From positions 11,678,402 to 11,742,401 of the forward strand of contig NW_019211458.1 of assembly GCF_002443255.2 (NCBI RefSeq): a DNA stretch of 64,000 bases, read 5' to 3'. The notes under the pieces were generated by a model. That model had not been told where the DNA came from, ran no database searches, and saw only the letters and a list, made by a program, of their open reading frames with translations. Each line of letters starts with the position of its first letter. Position 1 is the first letter of the stretch. Shown here piece by piece: positions 24,401-39,600 of this stretch. The stretch comes from Varroa destructor (Eukaryota > Arthropoda > Arachnida > Mesostigmata > Varroidae). The position numbers and the translations under genes were made by a program.

Positions 24401-27400
24401 CAACTTAAACAAAGCTTCGTTTTAGAAGAGCTCCAATACCAATATAAATTTTCCACCAGTCCTGCAATGTAGTTCCGAAAGGCAGTGTTACATCAGATTT
24501 TAGCAGGTCCGAGTTCTGCGATACATTTGGAGTTTGCCCGCTTGTGGTTAACTGCCAAGTTATTAAAGCACAAATATTAGTTTAGCATTACTAAATCGAA
24601 CTTGCACCGCTTTATTATATTGTAGTTTCCACTCCTTCCACAACTTGAATAACGGTTTTTTAACTCATAATATTTTTATGACTACCTATTCTTGGTGTAT
24701 TTTTTACTTCCTATATATATATAAAATCATCCTTAGGTACATCTTTTTAGGACGTTTTAAATACAGTATAGATATTTTTAGATAGACATTGGTTGTTAAA
24801 AATTACGCAATAGGAATCTTATGGCACAGCCGTAGAACTGAAAAAATCGTAGAACGTATTTTTATGTTATGGGTAGAATTGAAGTCTTGAGCTTAAATGT
24901 ATTATTCCTCATACGTTTTCTCGATGCCTCGATAGAGTTATTGAATTTTCCAATAGCTAGGAATTAATAAGATGAATAGGAGTACACTTTTTTTTTGGCG
25001 GTCCCAGTGTCCTAGTGGGCATTTGATAAATGTCTTTTTTATCTATTATATTACCTACACTAGGGAACGCAAGTCATCAACACTTAGGCCAGCCTTTTGC
25101 TTAAAGCACGCTGAATCAATGGTTTTAGGAAACCAGGACCCTCAGTAGGGAATCAAAAGCATTGACCAGTACGGGGTATTAATATTACATCTTGAATTAA
25201 CGCTTTTCGCCATACTTTAAGTTCTCTAAGGCAGTGAAAGTAACATGTCATTTTATCATGAAGATCCTAATTTGATATGATCACAGCTATAGGTGAAAGG
25301 CACAGGTGAAAGAAATTAGAAGTGCACTGGTTGGAAAATCTTTACGTTTTTAAGGATTCTTCCTACAGGAAGAGCCGCATGCCCCTTTGTTTAGGGCATA
25401 CATAGAAAGAGTGTCAAAAAGCTCGCACCGTCAGGTTATGTAGAAAATCGATTATTAATTTCTTTAATTAACACTGATATATAACGTACATTGAATGTCA
25501 CTCGTTGCTGTGGAGGACTCAGCGAATTCCTACATTTTTAAAGGCTACGTCAATTTTTCCAAATATTAATCCAACCAATAATATAGTTTTAAAATCCTAT
25601 GGGCAAACAAAAATGGAGCGATGTAATTGTCCTTTGCAGGGAATTAGCTTAAAGTTGCTTTTTCTCGAAGCAAGTACACTGGATTAAAAAAAGTCATTTG
25701 GCACATTAAAAAAATAGCTAAACATTATTTCAGAAGAGGATAAATACTACGACTGTTATATAATTAAATGACGTTTTACATACCATCTAGCCTCTCCCGA
25801 CATATTTAAAACCTTTAGAATTTTTTTTTTTTGATAAACCGATCGCTCACGTCTTTACGTCGTATACACTTACGATCCTTTGCTCATCATTACTCTCACG
25901 TACAATACAAATCTTTCAGACTGAACCGTGTCACTACTGTTTACGCTCAAATAAGGTTCCTTCTTGTAATATATATTCTCCGTACAAATAAATCATAGAC
26001 TAGCTAATCGCATATGAAATTACCCCCTTTTTTTTTATTCGAGCCTAGAACATAAGTGTCTGTTGTTTAATAGACAGTCAATGAGAGTATTTTTACAACG
26101 TTGCTGTGTGCTTTCGTCTTTCTAGATCTGCACGAATCCATATCTTTTTTGGCCTGTTACCATTGTTTTTATACTCGTCATTCATCTACGTACCAGCATT
26201 CACATTAGAGCCGCGTTTATACGCACCATGTTAGATTTCGTTCTATAGCTCTACGTGTAAAGGTGGACCTTTGTACTTTTGCTCCGTGTTCACATTGGCC
26301 TTTTTCAATTACCCACTAGGGCTTGCTAATTGATGAATTTTAAGAGATCACAAGTTATTCAGTTGCCATATGTAGAGTCTACTTATCTATTGTTATTTTT
26401 TTTCCTTTATCTTCGCTTACTAACCATTCGTGTCTTTATTTACAGGATATTATTCTGGGCCTTTTTTTACTATGTATTTCTTCTTTTGGATTTAATAAAT
26501 AGTGTTTTTTTCCTACTTTACGCCCTTTGGATTTTTTTTATCTTTACGTTAACGATCCCATTTTAATCACACACGGCGTGCCGCCGATTACAGTAACGCA
26601 TATTTCAGCCTTGCGACAACGACGTTATGATACCATACAATACGATCATCGCTAAGTTATAGCTGGAGTTTTTGTATAACCTCAGCACATACGAGCTATG
26701 GCCGTCTTTTGACCATTTGGAATTTGTAGCACATTCATTGATTATCTTGGCAAGTTTCTGCTCGCCACATAAAATCATTATGAGGTCGTTTGGACATAGT
26801 TGTTGTTGATTTGAAAATTACATCTCACTGAAAAGTAATTTTGTGCAAATTATTTTAATACTAATTTTTTGGATACGTAAAGAAACGTACGTGAACAAAT
26901 TATGCTGTTACATTATAATTTTAATTAAGATGTGGTACATTCGCAAGAATTTTTGAAACTATAGAAACTATCAAATATTTTAAAATTTTCCAGCTTTTTT
27001 TAAAAAATATAACTCATATTTCCTGTGTGTTATATCGTTCGATTTAATTCACTTTATAGCATGTTTTCATTTAGCTAATTTTGTGTCCCAATTTTACGTA
27101 ATTTCTAGGGTCTCTCAATTCATCACACATGTTCCGCTTCAGTATGTCGCTTTTTCCGCATTGTCTATATGATTGGTTTTCTGTTTCTCGATATTTCGTC
27201 CTCCCTCCATTTTTGTATTTGATATGCTCTTTTTTTACAACCTACGAGTGGTCCTGGCTCTTTCGAATTAGTGTGCGATTTTCTCTCGGTCACATTATAT
27301 CAGATTCATTATCCACCTGTTTGCTTCCTATTTCCTTTCCTTACCATTTCATATGATTTAGTTTTTACCTGTCCACCTAGGTTCCTCATATAATATCCTT

Positions 27401-29905
27401 TACAGATATCCACTATCCTAGTCGACGAGCCTAAAAATGACAGGTACACGTTTTTCAGCAATTTTCATATATCATGTAAATAATCGCCTGACATCTATAT
27501 ATACTCTTGCTCTACTCTGTGAGTGAACGGCGTTAGCTGTTATCTACTATCATTCTCTGTTTCCCTCACTTAGTTACCTCGATCAGTGTCCGTTCGTAAT
27601 ACGTAAGCCATTTGTTTTTTACCTTTTCTCTCAGAATTGACTTCATTATTTTTGCTTGTTCTCGCACTTAACAGTCGTCTCGCCAGAGCGTATTCAGTAG
27701 AAGCGTACATGTGCGTCCAACCAATGATAGATCGCGTATGTAATCTACTCTAATTGTCCAACGATTCTTTCATTGTACAATAATTATTGATTAAAAAAAT
27801 TTAGAATAGATGTAAAAAGTAGACCCGAACAATGGGGCCGACTTGGTTAGCAAATGTCCGTCTTGTAAACGTATCTGTGCCTGTCTGAATTTCTTGTAGC
27901 CTTCAGGAAATGACACATCAAAATTAACAACCCTTAATATAAGTTTCTAGTTCCTACTTTGAATTATTCAGTGACTGGGTTAATATAAAGCGTTACTTTG
28001 ATACATTATATATTTGGTCTGTTAGAAAAATGTTTCAAAGAATCTGATTTGAATAATCCATAAAACTTGTTAGTGCTATCCGCTGTGACGTACGCGTATA
28101 ACCTGCGCTACTTATCCAGAAAAACGTTTAAAAATGGGTAACAGTGACTCGGGAATAGTCTGCATTTACCAAGAACAAAGATCTGGATAGCCCTAAAAAT
28201 TGCGTGATTTGCATGATTGCTGTTCAGACTGGAAAGAAAGAACAACAGAATAGATACTAGGTACTAGGAGTAGCGAGAAGCGCTTGAAACAGCTGTCAAT
28301 TGTTATCGATGTTTGAGGGGAGGGAAGGTGCCGTTGACGATCGTACCGCAACTACCATCGTCCTACTCGTTAAAGACGCCGGATCCCCAGCTCCTACTTA
28401 GACATAGCCATAGATAACAATTTCCGATAATACTACGATAGAAATTCAGATGATGCGTTCAAATACAAGCGATCTCCTCGATTTTTCCTCTTCTTTCATT
28501 GTTCTAGCCAGGACAGCACTTCATTAACTGCACAGGAGTCTGAAGCGACATTTAATGATAGCACCGGACGTAGAGCTTAAAACATTTATGGTCTGCTAGA
28601 GAGATATTCAGTTGTCTTCCGGCAGTTACCACGAGTCCAGCCTGAAGGAAGGACGACAGACAGAAGGGCGGTTGTAATCGCTTTTCCAGATGTCGCGTTC
28701 GCTGAGTTTAGTGGCCACTGCCATCAGTGTTAGGCAGGACGACAGACAGACCGGGCCCACATACAGTCTCTCCCAGGCGAGGGTGATTCCTTTAGGTTGT
28801 CGAACTTGGCGATAGGTGTGACAGTCACCTAGTCAATGGTCGAAAGAGCAAGGAGGCTACATTTTCCTAGCACAAAATACTCCAGGGTAGGCTGAAACCT
28901 TTTTACATTTCCTATTACTTCGTCAGTGACGTCGGGTGGGTGCGAATAATTGAACAGCTGAAACAGGGCACGAAGATATTGTAAGCTAACAGCGATAAGA
29001 AAAATGCTGAATGTTTTTTATGGATCCACTTCATTGTCTTTGATATAACTGACGTAAGTTGAGGCTGCCGAAGGTAACAAGAAAAAAAAAGTTGACAACG
29101 AAAAAATGGAACACGAAAAGAGTGAGTGTCATAAATCTTCTGCTACCAACTGATCCTTCATCGTCCCCTCGACGAGTGTCGCCGTGAAGATTTGCATTTT
29201 GTGTGCCTTTGTGTGTATGTTAGACTTTAGAAGTGAAAAGGAAGAATTCTGGGCATCGAGTGACACCACCATATGTATTAGTGCTTTTAAATGAAAAACT
29301 AGTAACTGTTTTACAATGTGTGATGATCTGAAACTCTAGAGCCTCCTGCTTTTCATTATTACCACGAAGTGAATTCAATCAGAAATAAGAAGCAACAAAC
29401 AAAAATGGAACCATTTGATTGAGCCACTATAGATAATCCAATGTAAGCTGCGTACATGAGCCGTACATGTCTCGGCACAAGTTACACAGACTTCGACAGC
29501 AGAAAAGAGAAGTTAGCCAACTTCTAGTTATAACGACCGAAAAAAAAATTACGAAAGCAACAAAGCGTTGTTCGGCCGTAAGCGATGGGGGACCGGCTAC
29601 ATGCTGTACGCACGTACAGAAATCCAATGCGAAAGCACGTGATTATTCCAGGCGCACTGCTCCTAGCGCACGTTGTGTTTGCTGCGGTGAATCATAATGA
29701 ACCGACTTATCTATCATCTTCTATACACCCGCTCTCAAATATATATCATGGTGAGTAGGCTGAAATTTCATAAACATATTTTAACGCACATGTATACGCG
29801 AGGAGAAAGTATCGGAAGTTGAAGTAAATATGCACAAACTCTCATTTCTTTTTTGTTTGAATCGTTGTCTCTTATAAGCGCAATTAGAATTAATTCATGT
29901 ACTTA

Positions 29906-29907
<2 letters not shown>

Positions 29908-29961
<54 letters not shown>
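29908..29961. repeat. (TA)27 microsatellite
   Basis: This is an uninterrupted TA dinucleotide repeat of 54 bases, the longest simple repeat in the window. Confidence 0.95.
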
Positions 29962-29964
<3 letters not shown>

Positions 29965-32369
29965 TAGGGTACTCGCTCTATTTTATCTTTTTATGCTGCG
30001 AAAATGTCCGCAAATTCGTATGTATATATTTGTGGCCTAAACGTGCTTGATAACGGAAGAAATCATTGTGTTAAAGGAAAGAGAATATAACAATATATTA
30101 TGAATTAGGACCACATAGCTGACACGCTCACGATTTTTGGAATCGAGTCCCTCTATAATTTAATGTAACTCATATTTAGCGCAATAAATGTCATTGAAGG
30201 TTTAAATAGTCTGTCGGATGTATCGTTGAAATACCTACTGTGAGCAATCTACGGTCTACTTAGCTAGTCTAAGACCAACGAGAATACAAACTGCTTCTAC
30301 CAGTTACGGTATGAATTCCGTGTTCAGGTCTAACAGAAAACTACTCTTATTTCTGTCCCTCTTCTCTCTCCCTCCCTCTATCTCTCTGTCTGTCTCATTC
30401 CACAGGGCACACATAATTGTAAGAGAGGACCGTGTTTGGGTCTTTAATTAAAATGGCTACCAGGTGTGCGATAATTGTATCAGCTTTGGCGATCCTCAGC
30501 TGATTATTTTGATCACTATTATTTTTATTATAGCCACTGTAATTATGAAGTGAACGACTCTATTCTAAGTACTACGTTTCGCTTTTATCGTGCATTGATC
30601 AATAGCACGAACATCCAAAGATAGTAAATGGACTGGTTAAAAGGTAGCTAACTACAGGCATCGTGTACCTTCTTGGCCTTCACAGGCTATGCCTGCCCTC
30701 TTCCATAATATTCTATTATGGAATATTTTGAGACCTAAAAATGAAAGTACTTCATTCTACGATTATTTATTTAACTGAGCAGAATCACTGGAAAACACTT
30801 TTTTACCTGGTATGAAGAACGTTTCCTAATACTTCAATACTGCCTCTCCTAATACCTCAATGCGTTAGTAACCTTCCTTCGAAAAGGAGCACGGCTTTTC
30901 TTAATGTACTTCTTTTACACAATAAATGTAGCATTCTAAACAGGATTTAAGAGATATTACAAATCTACCTCTACACGGCCGTCACTTATGTTGCGTAAAA
31001 CGAGCCAGTAAAGAATGTTTCAGAAATATACCTGAATTAAGGTCATAGAGCCTTCCAATTTTAGAGCGTATGGGCAATAATTGGATTTAGTAGCTGCACG
31101 CGATCCGTCGACGTTTTTAAGCTTCTAGAAGCCTGTATGCTTTTACAGCGGCCAATATGGCAATCTTGACAAATCTGAAGAATCTACGAATGCTGAACCT
31201 TCGACAAATTATTGATCAAGTACGTTTCTTAGTAAATGGACTATGTTTAAGACGAATTTTTGGATGAAACTAAACATATGAGGGCATAAAATATCAACTT
31301 ATGATATATTATATGAAACTCACGTTTGACCCCATTAGAGACATAATCGTGAATATAAATTTGGTGCCGGAATATCTCTTGCCAGTGTTCCAATAATGCC
31401 GCAGAGCTACCCTCTATAGTAAATTTTGGTTTACATAACTTTCTACCTCTAAAAATGTAATATGCCTACAGGTGTTTCAAGTTGTACTTGAACTGGCTTA
31501 TATCGTCTTCGTTTGATCCAGGTACTTTCAAGTGGCCGTGATTCGAAGCACAATTTATAAGAGGTCTGTCAATCAATCGTCGGTCTACTGAGCAAGTAAA
31601 ACCTTCAGGCCGTAGGCCGTTTAGTTAATTTTAATCAAATGAACATAAGAACAGGTGATAAAGGGTCTGCACAGTGTAGCTAAGGATAGCATTTCTATAG
31701 AAGTAACTAATGACCCAGAACACTCTTATATTTGGATTAGTTTGTAGCTTGGTTTACATAGACGGTCCGGTTAGGCAGAAGCGTTACGATGTACTTCGCG
31801 AAAAACTTTTTAGTGAAATGCTAGAACCGCGTGATGTCTTCGTTTACGTCAAATATTGCACTTTGAAAAAACCGGGCTAGTGATATCATTTTGTTAAAGT
31901 TAATATGAATTGAAGTACAGAGCGTATAAATTTTTACGTCTGGCGTAATCTTGTCAGGCTCATTGTTATAGATTTTCTAATAAATATTCACGCTTCACAT
32001 TCGATAAAGAACACGTCCCAGTATAGAAGAAACATTGAACTCTTTCGTATCATAACACTAGCTAAGGTACTTTTTCTGCTCCAACGACAGTTATGAGCAT
32101 CGTGAGATACCATTTATAAATGAGATTTTATCTGTTTGTTTAGTCTTACGTATACCTCATAACAAGTTTATTTTACGGGATGCATCTTCGCAGAATCGGC
32201 AAGCTTAGCACAAAGAAGTCCGTTATTGAGTTGGCAGACGCCTGTGTGGCCGACAACTAGGAGTTGACCGCCACTTAATTATACTAATTGTATAGGACAT
32301 TGTATTATCTCTAGTGCTGCATGTTTAAGTAAGGTTTTCAAAGTAAATAACAGCTTTTGTCGAATATAG

Positions 32370-32391
32370 TTTTTTTTTTTTTTTTTTTTTT
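32370..32391. repeat. T22 homopolymer followed by TA repeat
   Basis: A run of 22 T leads into TATATATA. On the minus strand it would read as TA-rich sequence followed by an A tail. I found no recognisable retroposon body attached to it. Confidence 0.85.
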
Positions 32392-33649
32392 ATATATATG
32401 GTTTAATCTACGACACATCGTGTTCCCTATTGACATTAACAGAGAATGGATTTTTCGTTCTGCAGCGTGGCTTGCTAAACCGTCACCAAAATCAATGTGT
32501 GATAACTGCCGATGTGTTTAGGCATGCCTAATTTCAGGCTGTCACGAAGCACACAGCCTATACGTTGGCTGCCATTATTAACGACTGTTGTCACTTCTCG
32601 GAACGATATTTTTGTCATTATAACCTAGTTCGTAACATCAACGTATGTTTGTTGTTGAAGTTCACTAAAAAGTAATTGATTTTTTATATAATTTATATTG
32701 ATATACTATATATATAAATATATATTTTTATATAAAGGTAATTAATTTCGTTTGCCGAAGTCAAGTAAGGTAACTTCTAGAGGCGAGGTTCAACTATCGT
32801 TTTTGAATAGGATAGCTTGAATATATACACAGATTAGGTGTATAGACGTTATACAAAGATAAAAATATCATATACAGCAGTTGGCACTTATTATCCGTCT
32901 ACTAAAAATGGCATGGATTACGCCTGTGTACTGCAAAGCATGCAAAAAAACGCTCAACAATATGATGAAAAATTTGGCTAACTAAAATTCAAGTTTGTAT
33001 AGGATTTCATTCCACGTATTAGCGATTTATTTACGTTCACAGTCTTGGCGATCTTGTGCAGGACGTCAATTCTGTTACAAACCGCTTTCTAAATAATTTT
33101 TTTTTTCGTAGGTGTTTTAGTTTCCTGCTCGCATATGTTTGTACGACGTAATGTGGGATGATCGTATGAATGGATCTTGAAGCCTGCACGGAATGATATA
33201 AAATAGCTCCATTTGCCGATAGCTTTTGTGCTGTCCAAAGTGTTCGTAAATTACATAGAACACACGTTTTTATCTAACTATATCACGAAACAGATAAGAT
33301 GACTTCAATGATGTATACCTACGGCTTTCTTTTTGGATTTTATAAATCATCGTTAATATTAAATGTAACATTTTAATTTTCATGTATTTCTAATGTCTGC
33401 AATAACTAAGTAGTTTGTCAAAACATTATTTTTAGCCTGCATGTTTTCCAGACCCATTGTAAAATAGATGCTCGCCAGCCAGTGGTGCTTACTTGTTAAG
33501 CCTTTTAAAAAAGTGTCCGGGACAACTGCGTGCGCTTACTATACACGATCTCTTACCGAGCTCTAAATGAAAACCTTTTTATCTCGAAAAAAACAGGCTG
33601 TGTTTTTATGCGTTTTCAATAAAGTATGATGTTGGGGTTATTATTACAG

Positions 33650-36600
33650 AAAACGGTGTGTCAATAATTGGGTCTCCTCTGGAAAACTGCACTCCTGCAG
33701 CAGTTGAGCAGTTTCCCAAGCCGATGCTCACAATACAACAACGCCGTCGGGGGTGGCTGGCAGTACACATTATTGTTGCTATATACATGTTTGCCGCGTT
33801 GTCCACTCTCTGTGAAGAATATTTCGTTCCTGCTATTGAGGTAGGTATTTTGACCGGCTATTGCAGCACCTGCGTAACAAAATATGAGAAAGCTGCGTTT
33901 GATTTAAATTTTGCTTACCAGCACCACTTTATAGCTACGGATAACGGCCAACGCTAGGATTTAATTGCTAAGATCACTGTAATAGCGTCTACTTAATTCA
34001 AAATGTTTCCTAGTAACAGATGTTGCCAACTGAAACGGCAAAAATATTTATAAAACGCATTATCGCAACGAAATTCGAGGGAAGTTTACAGTACATCATA
34101 TCAGTGGACACCAATTGCGTAGACGTCACGGTGAGTAGGGAATATGAATTTCGACTTCCTCGAAAATGGCGAAAACACACTGACCCCATGGTATTCATCG
34201 AAAAATCGTAGCCATCCGAGGATAACGGTATAACTAAAAATCGTATTTCTCTTTAAAGAGCGACTTACTAAAGTTTCTGGCCGGTTAATTAGGCAAAGTA
34301 GAGGATAATCGGAAGTTAATCTGTGTATTCGATGTGAAGCAAGTGGCGCGTGATTGACGTCGACGGCTGCGGCTAAAGAAGAGACAGGTGTCACCCTTTG
34401 ATATTGGTATAAGTTAACGATCTTCATATATTAGAAGAAGATAGCTCGAATAATAATGAACTCTAGCTGAGGACTCGCCATTTATTATGGATTTTGACGG
34501 TCAGCAATTGTACGATTAACTGGGTTTAAACTGAAGAGCATAAGTATTTTGCCGTATTACGTCAACTCATCTAATCGTTGTTTGTCTTGAGAATCGTAGT
34601 AGCTGCCAATAGTGTGAAATGCTCTTAGCTTTCTTTTAGCGTGCAGATGAGGACAGAGCATTAATTGAATACTTAGCGAAGACCGATATAAAACGTTTTC
34701 TTTTATCAGAAACCATTCATTCGAGGTCGAGGAGACTTTAGGTCGGGCCTACAGCATCATGATAATATCAGGTTGGCTTTCAATACGAGACAAACGTAGA
34801 TAGACGAGCCTGGATGAACTTGGTGCATCAATATGTTGCTTTCGCACTATTCTTTCCTATTAAGTCCAGCGGTTTTTTACCCGTTTTACAGCGTTATTTA
34901 CCTACAGAATCAAGTCTATCTCATGTATTTGTGTGTGTGTGTGTGTGTGTGTATTCCAGCTCGTATTTGATGTGTTGTTGCAAACATGATTATATAGCCA
35001 TCGAAATACCTGGGTTCAGTTTGCTATTGATAGTGTAGCTATGTCTTCGGCGTAGCGTATATGACGTAACGTACGTTCCTGCTATACTTCATCATGATAT
35101 TTACGACAACTGCTTTCTCCTATAGGTGCAAATACACGTTGAACGTTCTTTATAGTGAGGCATCATTTATGTCATAGAGCGGCTATTCAATTTATTTTCA
35201 GGTTGGTCATTCAAGGGAGTTCTCTCAAAGGAAGATAGAAACGTTGAGAGTTTGATCTGCCAAAGCAATATGTAGGCTGCGTGGACGTTGACAGCAATCG
35301 TAACTGTTGAAGAACGATCAATGTTTAGAAGCCTGACATTTAATGCACGATTACAAATTAATTCAAAAGTTTTATATCTTGCCTTATGACTACATTTAGT
35401 TGATGTGCCTTCAGATACGGTTGAATTCGCTCTGGCTGACTTTTAATTATTTATCATATTTTATTACTATTTTTATTGATGTTTGCCGAATAAACCGCGT
35501 CGATAAAAACTGACGCAGATTTCTCAATTAAATATTTCACGAAAGTACCCATTGGCATGCGGCTGGCCGATGTTTATACACGTGTGGTACATTTTTAAGA
35601 TCCTAAACAAGTAAAGATATGGGGCAATACAATCATATTGGGCTGAAATTATCCACGCAACATGGCTTCTTTGCATCAACTCCGCTAACGAGCTCGTATC
35701 AACAGGTTCTCACAGAGTCTCTTCAAATTGACCTTGACGTAGCTGGAGCCACGTTCATGGCCGCTGCCAGTTCCGTACCGGCTATCGCTGCATCGATTAT
35801 TGCTATCCTCGTTGCTAAGGTGATCGATTAAAGCACTCGAAGCTATCCGCTATCGAAGCATTTAATTTAGCGACTTGTTATTTGTTGTAAATCTCTGTTT
35901 TTCAGCGTAGAATAGAACGTCGGTCATAAAACCAAATCGTAAACACTGTCTTTTCGTTTAATGAAGAGTTTGATATAGATGTCTGCCTTGGTCAGTTGTG
36001 ATGGTGAGCCTTGACAAAAATCTATTCCTAAACGCAGATCCTATTGTGTAAGCGATATTTATCTAGAAAACATTCAAGATTTCCGATTGAATTTTTGTAT
36101 ATATGTAGCAGCACAATTTCCATAATAAATATGTAATGGGTCATTGTTTTAGGGTGATTTGGGAGTCAGTACCGCATTAGGATCGGCCGTGCTAAACGCT
36201 GCTGGAGTTGTCAGTGTAAGCGCTCTTTTTGCTGGAAAGGTAAATCTATTTTTTATGTTATCGATTTAGATCAATGCGATACCTGGGCATGAAATTAGGT
36301 TAGGAAAAATGTCTTAGATAGATCTTTATGGAATTCCTCTTCCGCTTGAAGTCGTGGTTTGATGAGCTGCAGGTTTTAGTGAAATTGCAAAGTTAATCAC
36401 TTCCCTCTTCCTGAAACGCGTAATGAATATTTGAATAACGCTTATCCAAGTTTTCAGTTTTATATTTCTACAGTAGTTAGTACAGCCGTTGTCTGATGTG
36501 AAACACGTGCGTCATTACTCATTGCAAGGGCACAGGCGGCTGAAAAGGTTCTAGCTGTAAGAAAACATAACATCTAGTTTATAATACTCCAAATCTCTTT

Positions 36601-39600
36601 AAACGTCGAACACGTCATCAGAATATGTCCCTTATCCTAAGAAAAATAACAGGTAGTTCCATAAATGCATATATAGAGAAGTCCTAGTTTCTACGTTTGT
36701 GATATAACGGTTCAGTCCACTTCGTTTGCCATTACTAAGCAATATGTTGTGGCCTGACCCTTTCAACGATCATTGCAACTTCTGAAATTCGATTGACGAA
36801 ATTGGAATTAAATTGGCTCTTTAACTAAATTATATGAATTCTGGCTGAATGTGCAAAATTCACACAAAAGAAATCCAACAGATCAGAAGAAACTTGTCAA
36901 CGATCCGATGGTTAGAAACATAATTGGGGTCATGAAGACTTTCAAATTACGCGCTTGGCTTCTATAGAAATCTGGGTCAAGGTTTGCGAAGCAATTTGGC
37001 AAGAATCAAACGTTTGAGTATGAATAAATAATGACCCAGTGAGTCAAGTAATAACGAAAATAAAATATCGTTCGAGAGGAATAGTGCGACGCAAACATAT
37101 AGCGTTACTGTTCGGTTATAGTGGAATTGGTTTCCTATACTTTCGAAGATGGGAAGATACTTTCCAAAGCCAGCGAGCTAAGCAGACCGCATTAGAGATT
37201 ACTAAGGAAGATACTAAAACGGCACAATACGAAGTTACTAACCATCACATTGTACTTCTGCCTGTTCTAAGTTTTGATAGGACACGCAGAGGTTGTTGAA
37301 TGGGTATCGCTTTCGTGACGATCGTTTCAAGATAGCTGACCGTTTTTATTATGTTTATGATAAAGCTGTTTGAACGCAGACGGCAGCCTAGCACGGATTT
37401 CGAATGTGGCGGTTATATTTGAACATTTAAAACAATGTCAATTTGTAGTTTTACTACAATCTCACTTGAATTCTTATTTAAATTGATCAGGCCGACCGAG
37501 CCTTTTAATTCTGATAGTAATATGATTATTTTTACACGGAGGCTGAACTTGTTTTTCTGATAATTGGTGGACAAATGTGTTTTATTCGAAATTTCAATCG
37601 ACCAGGTAGTGCAATCGACCGTCTATATTTTTATAGCACAAACATATCTAGCTTTTGAGCATGTCGACGGACACACAAAAGACTCTTACCTCACTGACGT
37701 CACATATACGTAAAGCCCGTCTCCCTAAATTAAGCGTACGCCTACTTCACGCAGCAGTTATCTTTACGATAGGCGCATAGGCCATGTACTTGTTAAGGTC
37801 TAGAAACAGAGTGGTTTACTTGTGAATGCATTTATACTATATACCGCAGGAATAAACTATATCAGCAACCGACCCTAGTTCCTTTAGACAAAATTCAAGA
37901 TTACGAACAGGATATCGATCTCGAATTGGAGTCAGGTAGTGATTGTTGATGTAACGTTAAAGAAGAATAAATCGGATCCTTTCGTTATTCAAACATGGCT
38001 ACCTATCCATAGTCGGGCGGACGCATATTCAATGTATCAACATTTTTGTCAGCCGTACGCTTGAGTGTGGTACGGCTGGCACAAATGTCTAGCCCTCGTG
38101 CATATACAGCCATAGTCTAACCTTGATACTACCTAGAAATTTCGCATACTATCGAATTTGATGGAATATGGCGAACCTGCGTGAATACTTTTTTATGTGG
38201 AGGTTTTCTCTTTCTGCTTTTTAATGATAATCTACGTAACAACCCCCTCACTAAAAAAGTGATCTTAAACTGCTACTGAAGAAAAGACGCTTATTGGTCA
38301 TAAGGTAAATGGGTATTCGCCACAACACGCATTGATACTCGAGATTTACGCACGGTCCAAGTAATATGGCACTCGTAATATGGCGAGAATATATGAGACT
38401 CGTCGAAATATGGCGGTGGGGAATCTTTTTTAGCCTATGACATTACAATATAACTGCGAAGTCATAACGGGTCACGTATTCGTAATGTAACTACAGCCTT
38501 TTGATGACGTTTCTCGGCGTTTAACTAACTCACACCAAACAGCTCCATTGTTATGGTAGGCTGCTTTAGGATCGATCCAAGGACTCTCCTAAATCTCACT
38601 TTCTGTAATCAATGATCAATTTCATATTTGTTTGAAAAATTCAGGCTTTGCACACCGTAGCGAAAGACAAAAGCACCGTGTTATCTAAGTAATAAGTAAT
38701 TTTGTTTAGGGCATATTTACTATCGTTTGTTCTGCTATATTTAGTTGATGTAGAAGTTCGGTGAGCATATGTTACCGAAGGCTGTACCCTGGTGTCTCGA
38801 GCAATAGATTTCCAAATATAATTTTTTTGCGGTCAGTTGCCTCGAACGCAACATCTTAGATATTACTTCATGATAAAGGTGAGACGCACTGAGGCTGTCA
38901 CTAGTACCGTCTAAGATAAATGTTACGGAATATATGTGAATCCGGCTCAAGCGACATAGCTCCGAATGAAATGGCCGTGTCACAAATTGTTTATCAATAA
39001 TAACAGACCTCAATCGAGATAGGAGGAACGGACTATAACTTCCAGCTTGCATGCCGAATTTATCAACGTGTGCTCCCATGGGGTATTGTTAGTGGGTACT
39101 GACTAATGCACGAATGCATAAGTTGGTAAAAAAAAAGGTAGGCACTTCTCTTAGAACGTTTAGGAAAGAATTGAATGAATAATTACATTTTGTACTAAAT
39201 TATTTCTTTATTAATGAAATATCTGTAATTAAGATTGTTGAATTCGCTTCGAAGTGGGCTTTCAACGGGTGGTATACCACCGTCGGTATAGGGTAAGCAG
39301 AAACATGGCTGAGCTATTAAGAATATGGGTACTATTGAAGCATTTAGCTGTTTCTATTGATAAGTATTCTATTCAGGCAGCCTCGATAACTTAGAAAGAT
39401 TAAACCCTAGGCCATTTAGATTAACAGTGTGTCAAGTGCAAACATCATAAGAACACCATAATCGCTTTTCTCTTAGGGTCTAATTATAGTTACCTTTTTG
39501 TCTGTATGGTTTAGGTGGTAACACTTCATCGATGGCCAATGTATCGAGACAGCTTGTTCTTCCTAATCAGCGTTATCGTAATGCTGATTGCCATGTATGA

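Larger units (their letters stand above)
21600..33600. other. gene-poor interval upstream of the exchanger gene
   Basis: No conserved protein is recognisable in about 12 kb. Visible structure comprises a strongly T-over-A-biased stretch at about 25.8-27.8 kb, a 15-base repeat (AGGACGACAGACAGA) near 28.65 and 28.74 kb, a (TA)27 microsatellite, a pyrimidine-rich tract near 30.36-30.40 kb, a perfect small hairpin at 30701-30723 and a T22 run at 32370. The missing first exon of the exchanger gene should lie somewhere here. Confidence 0.5.
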
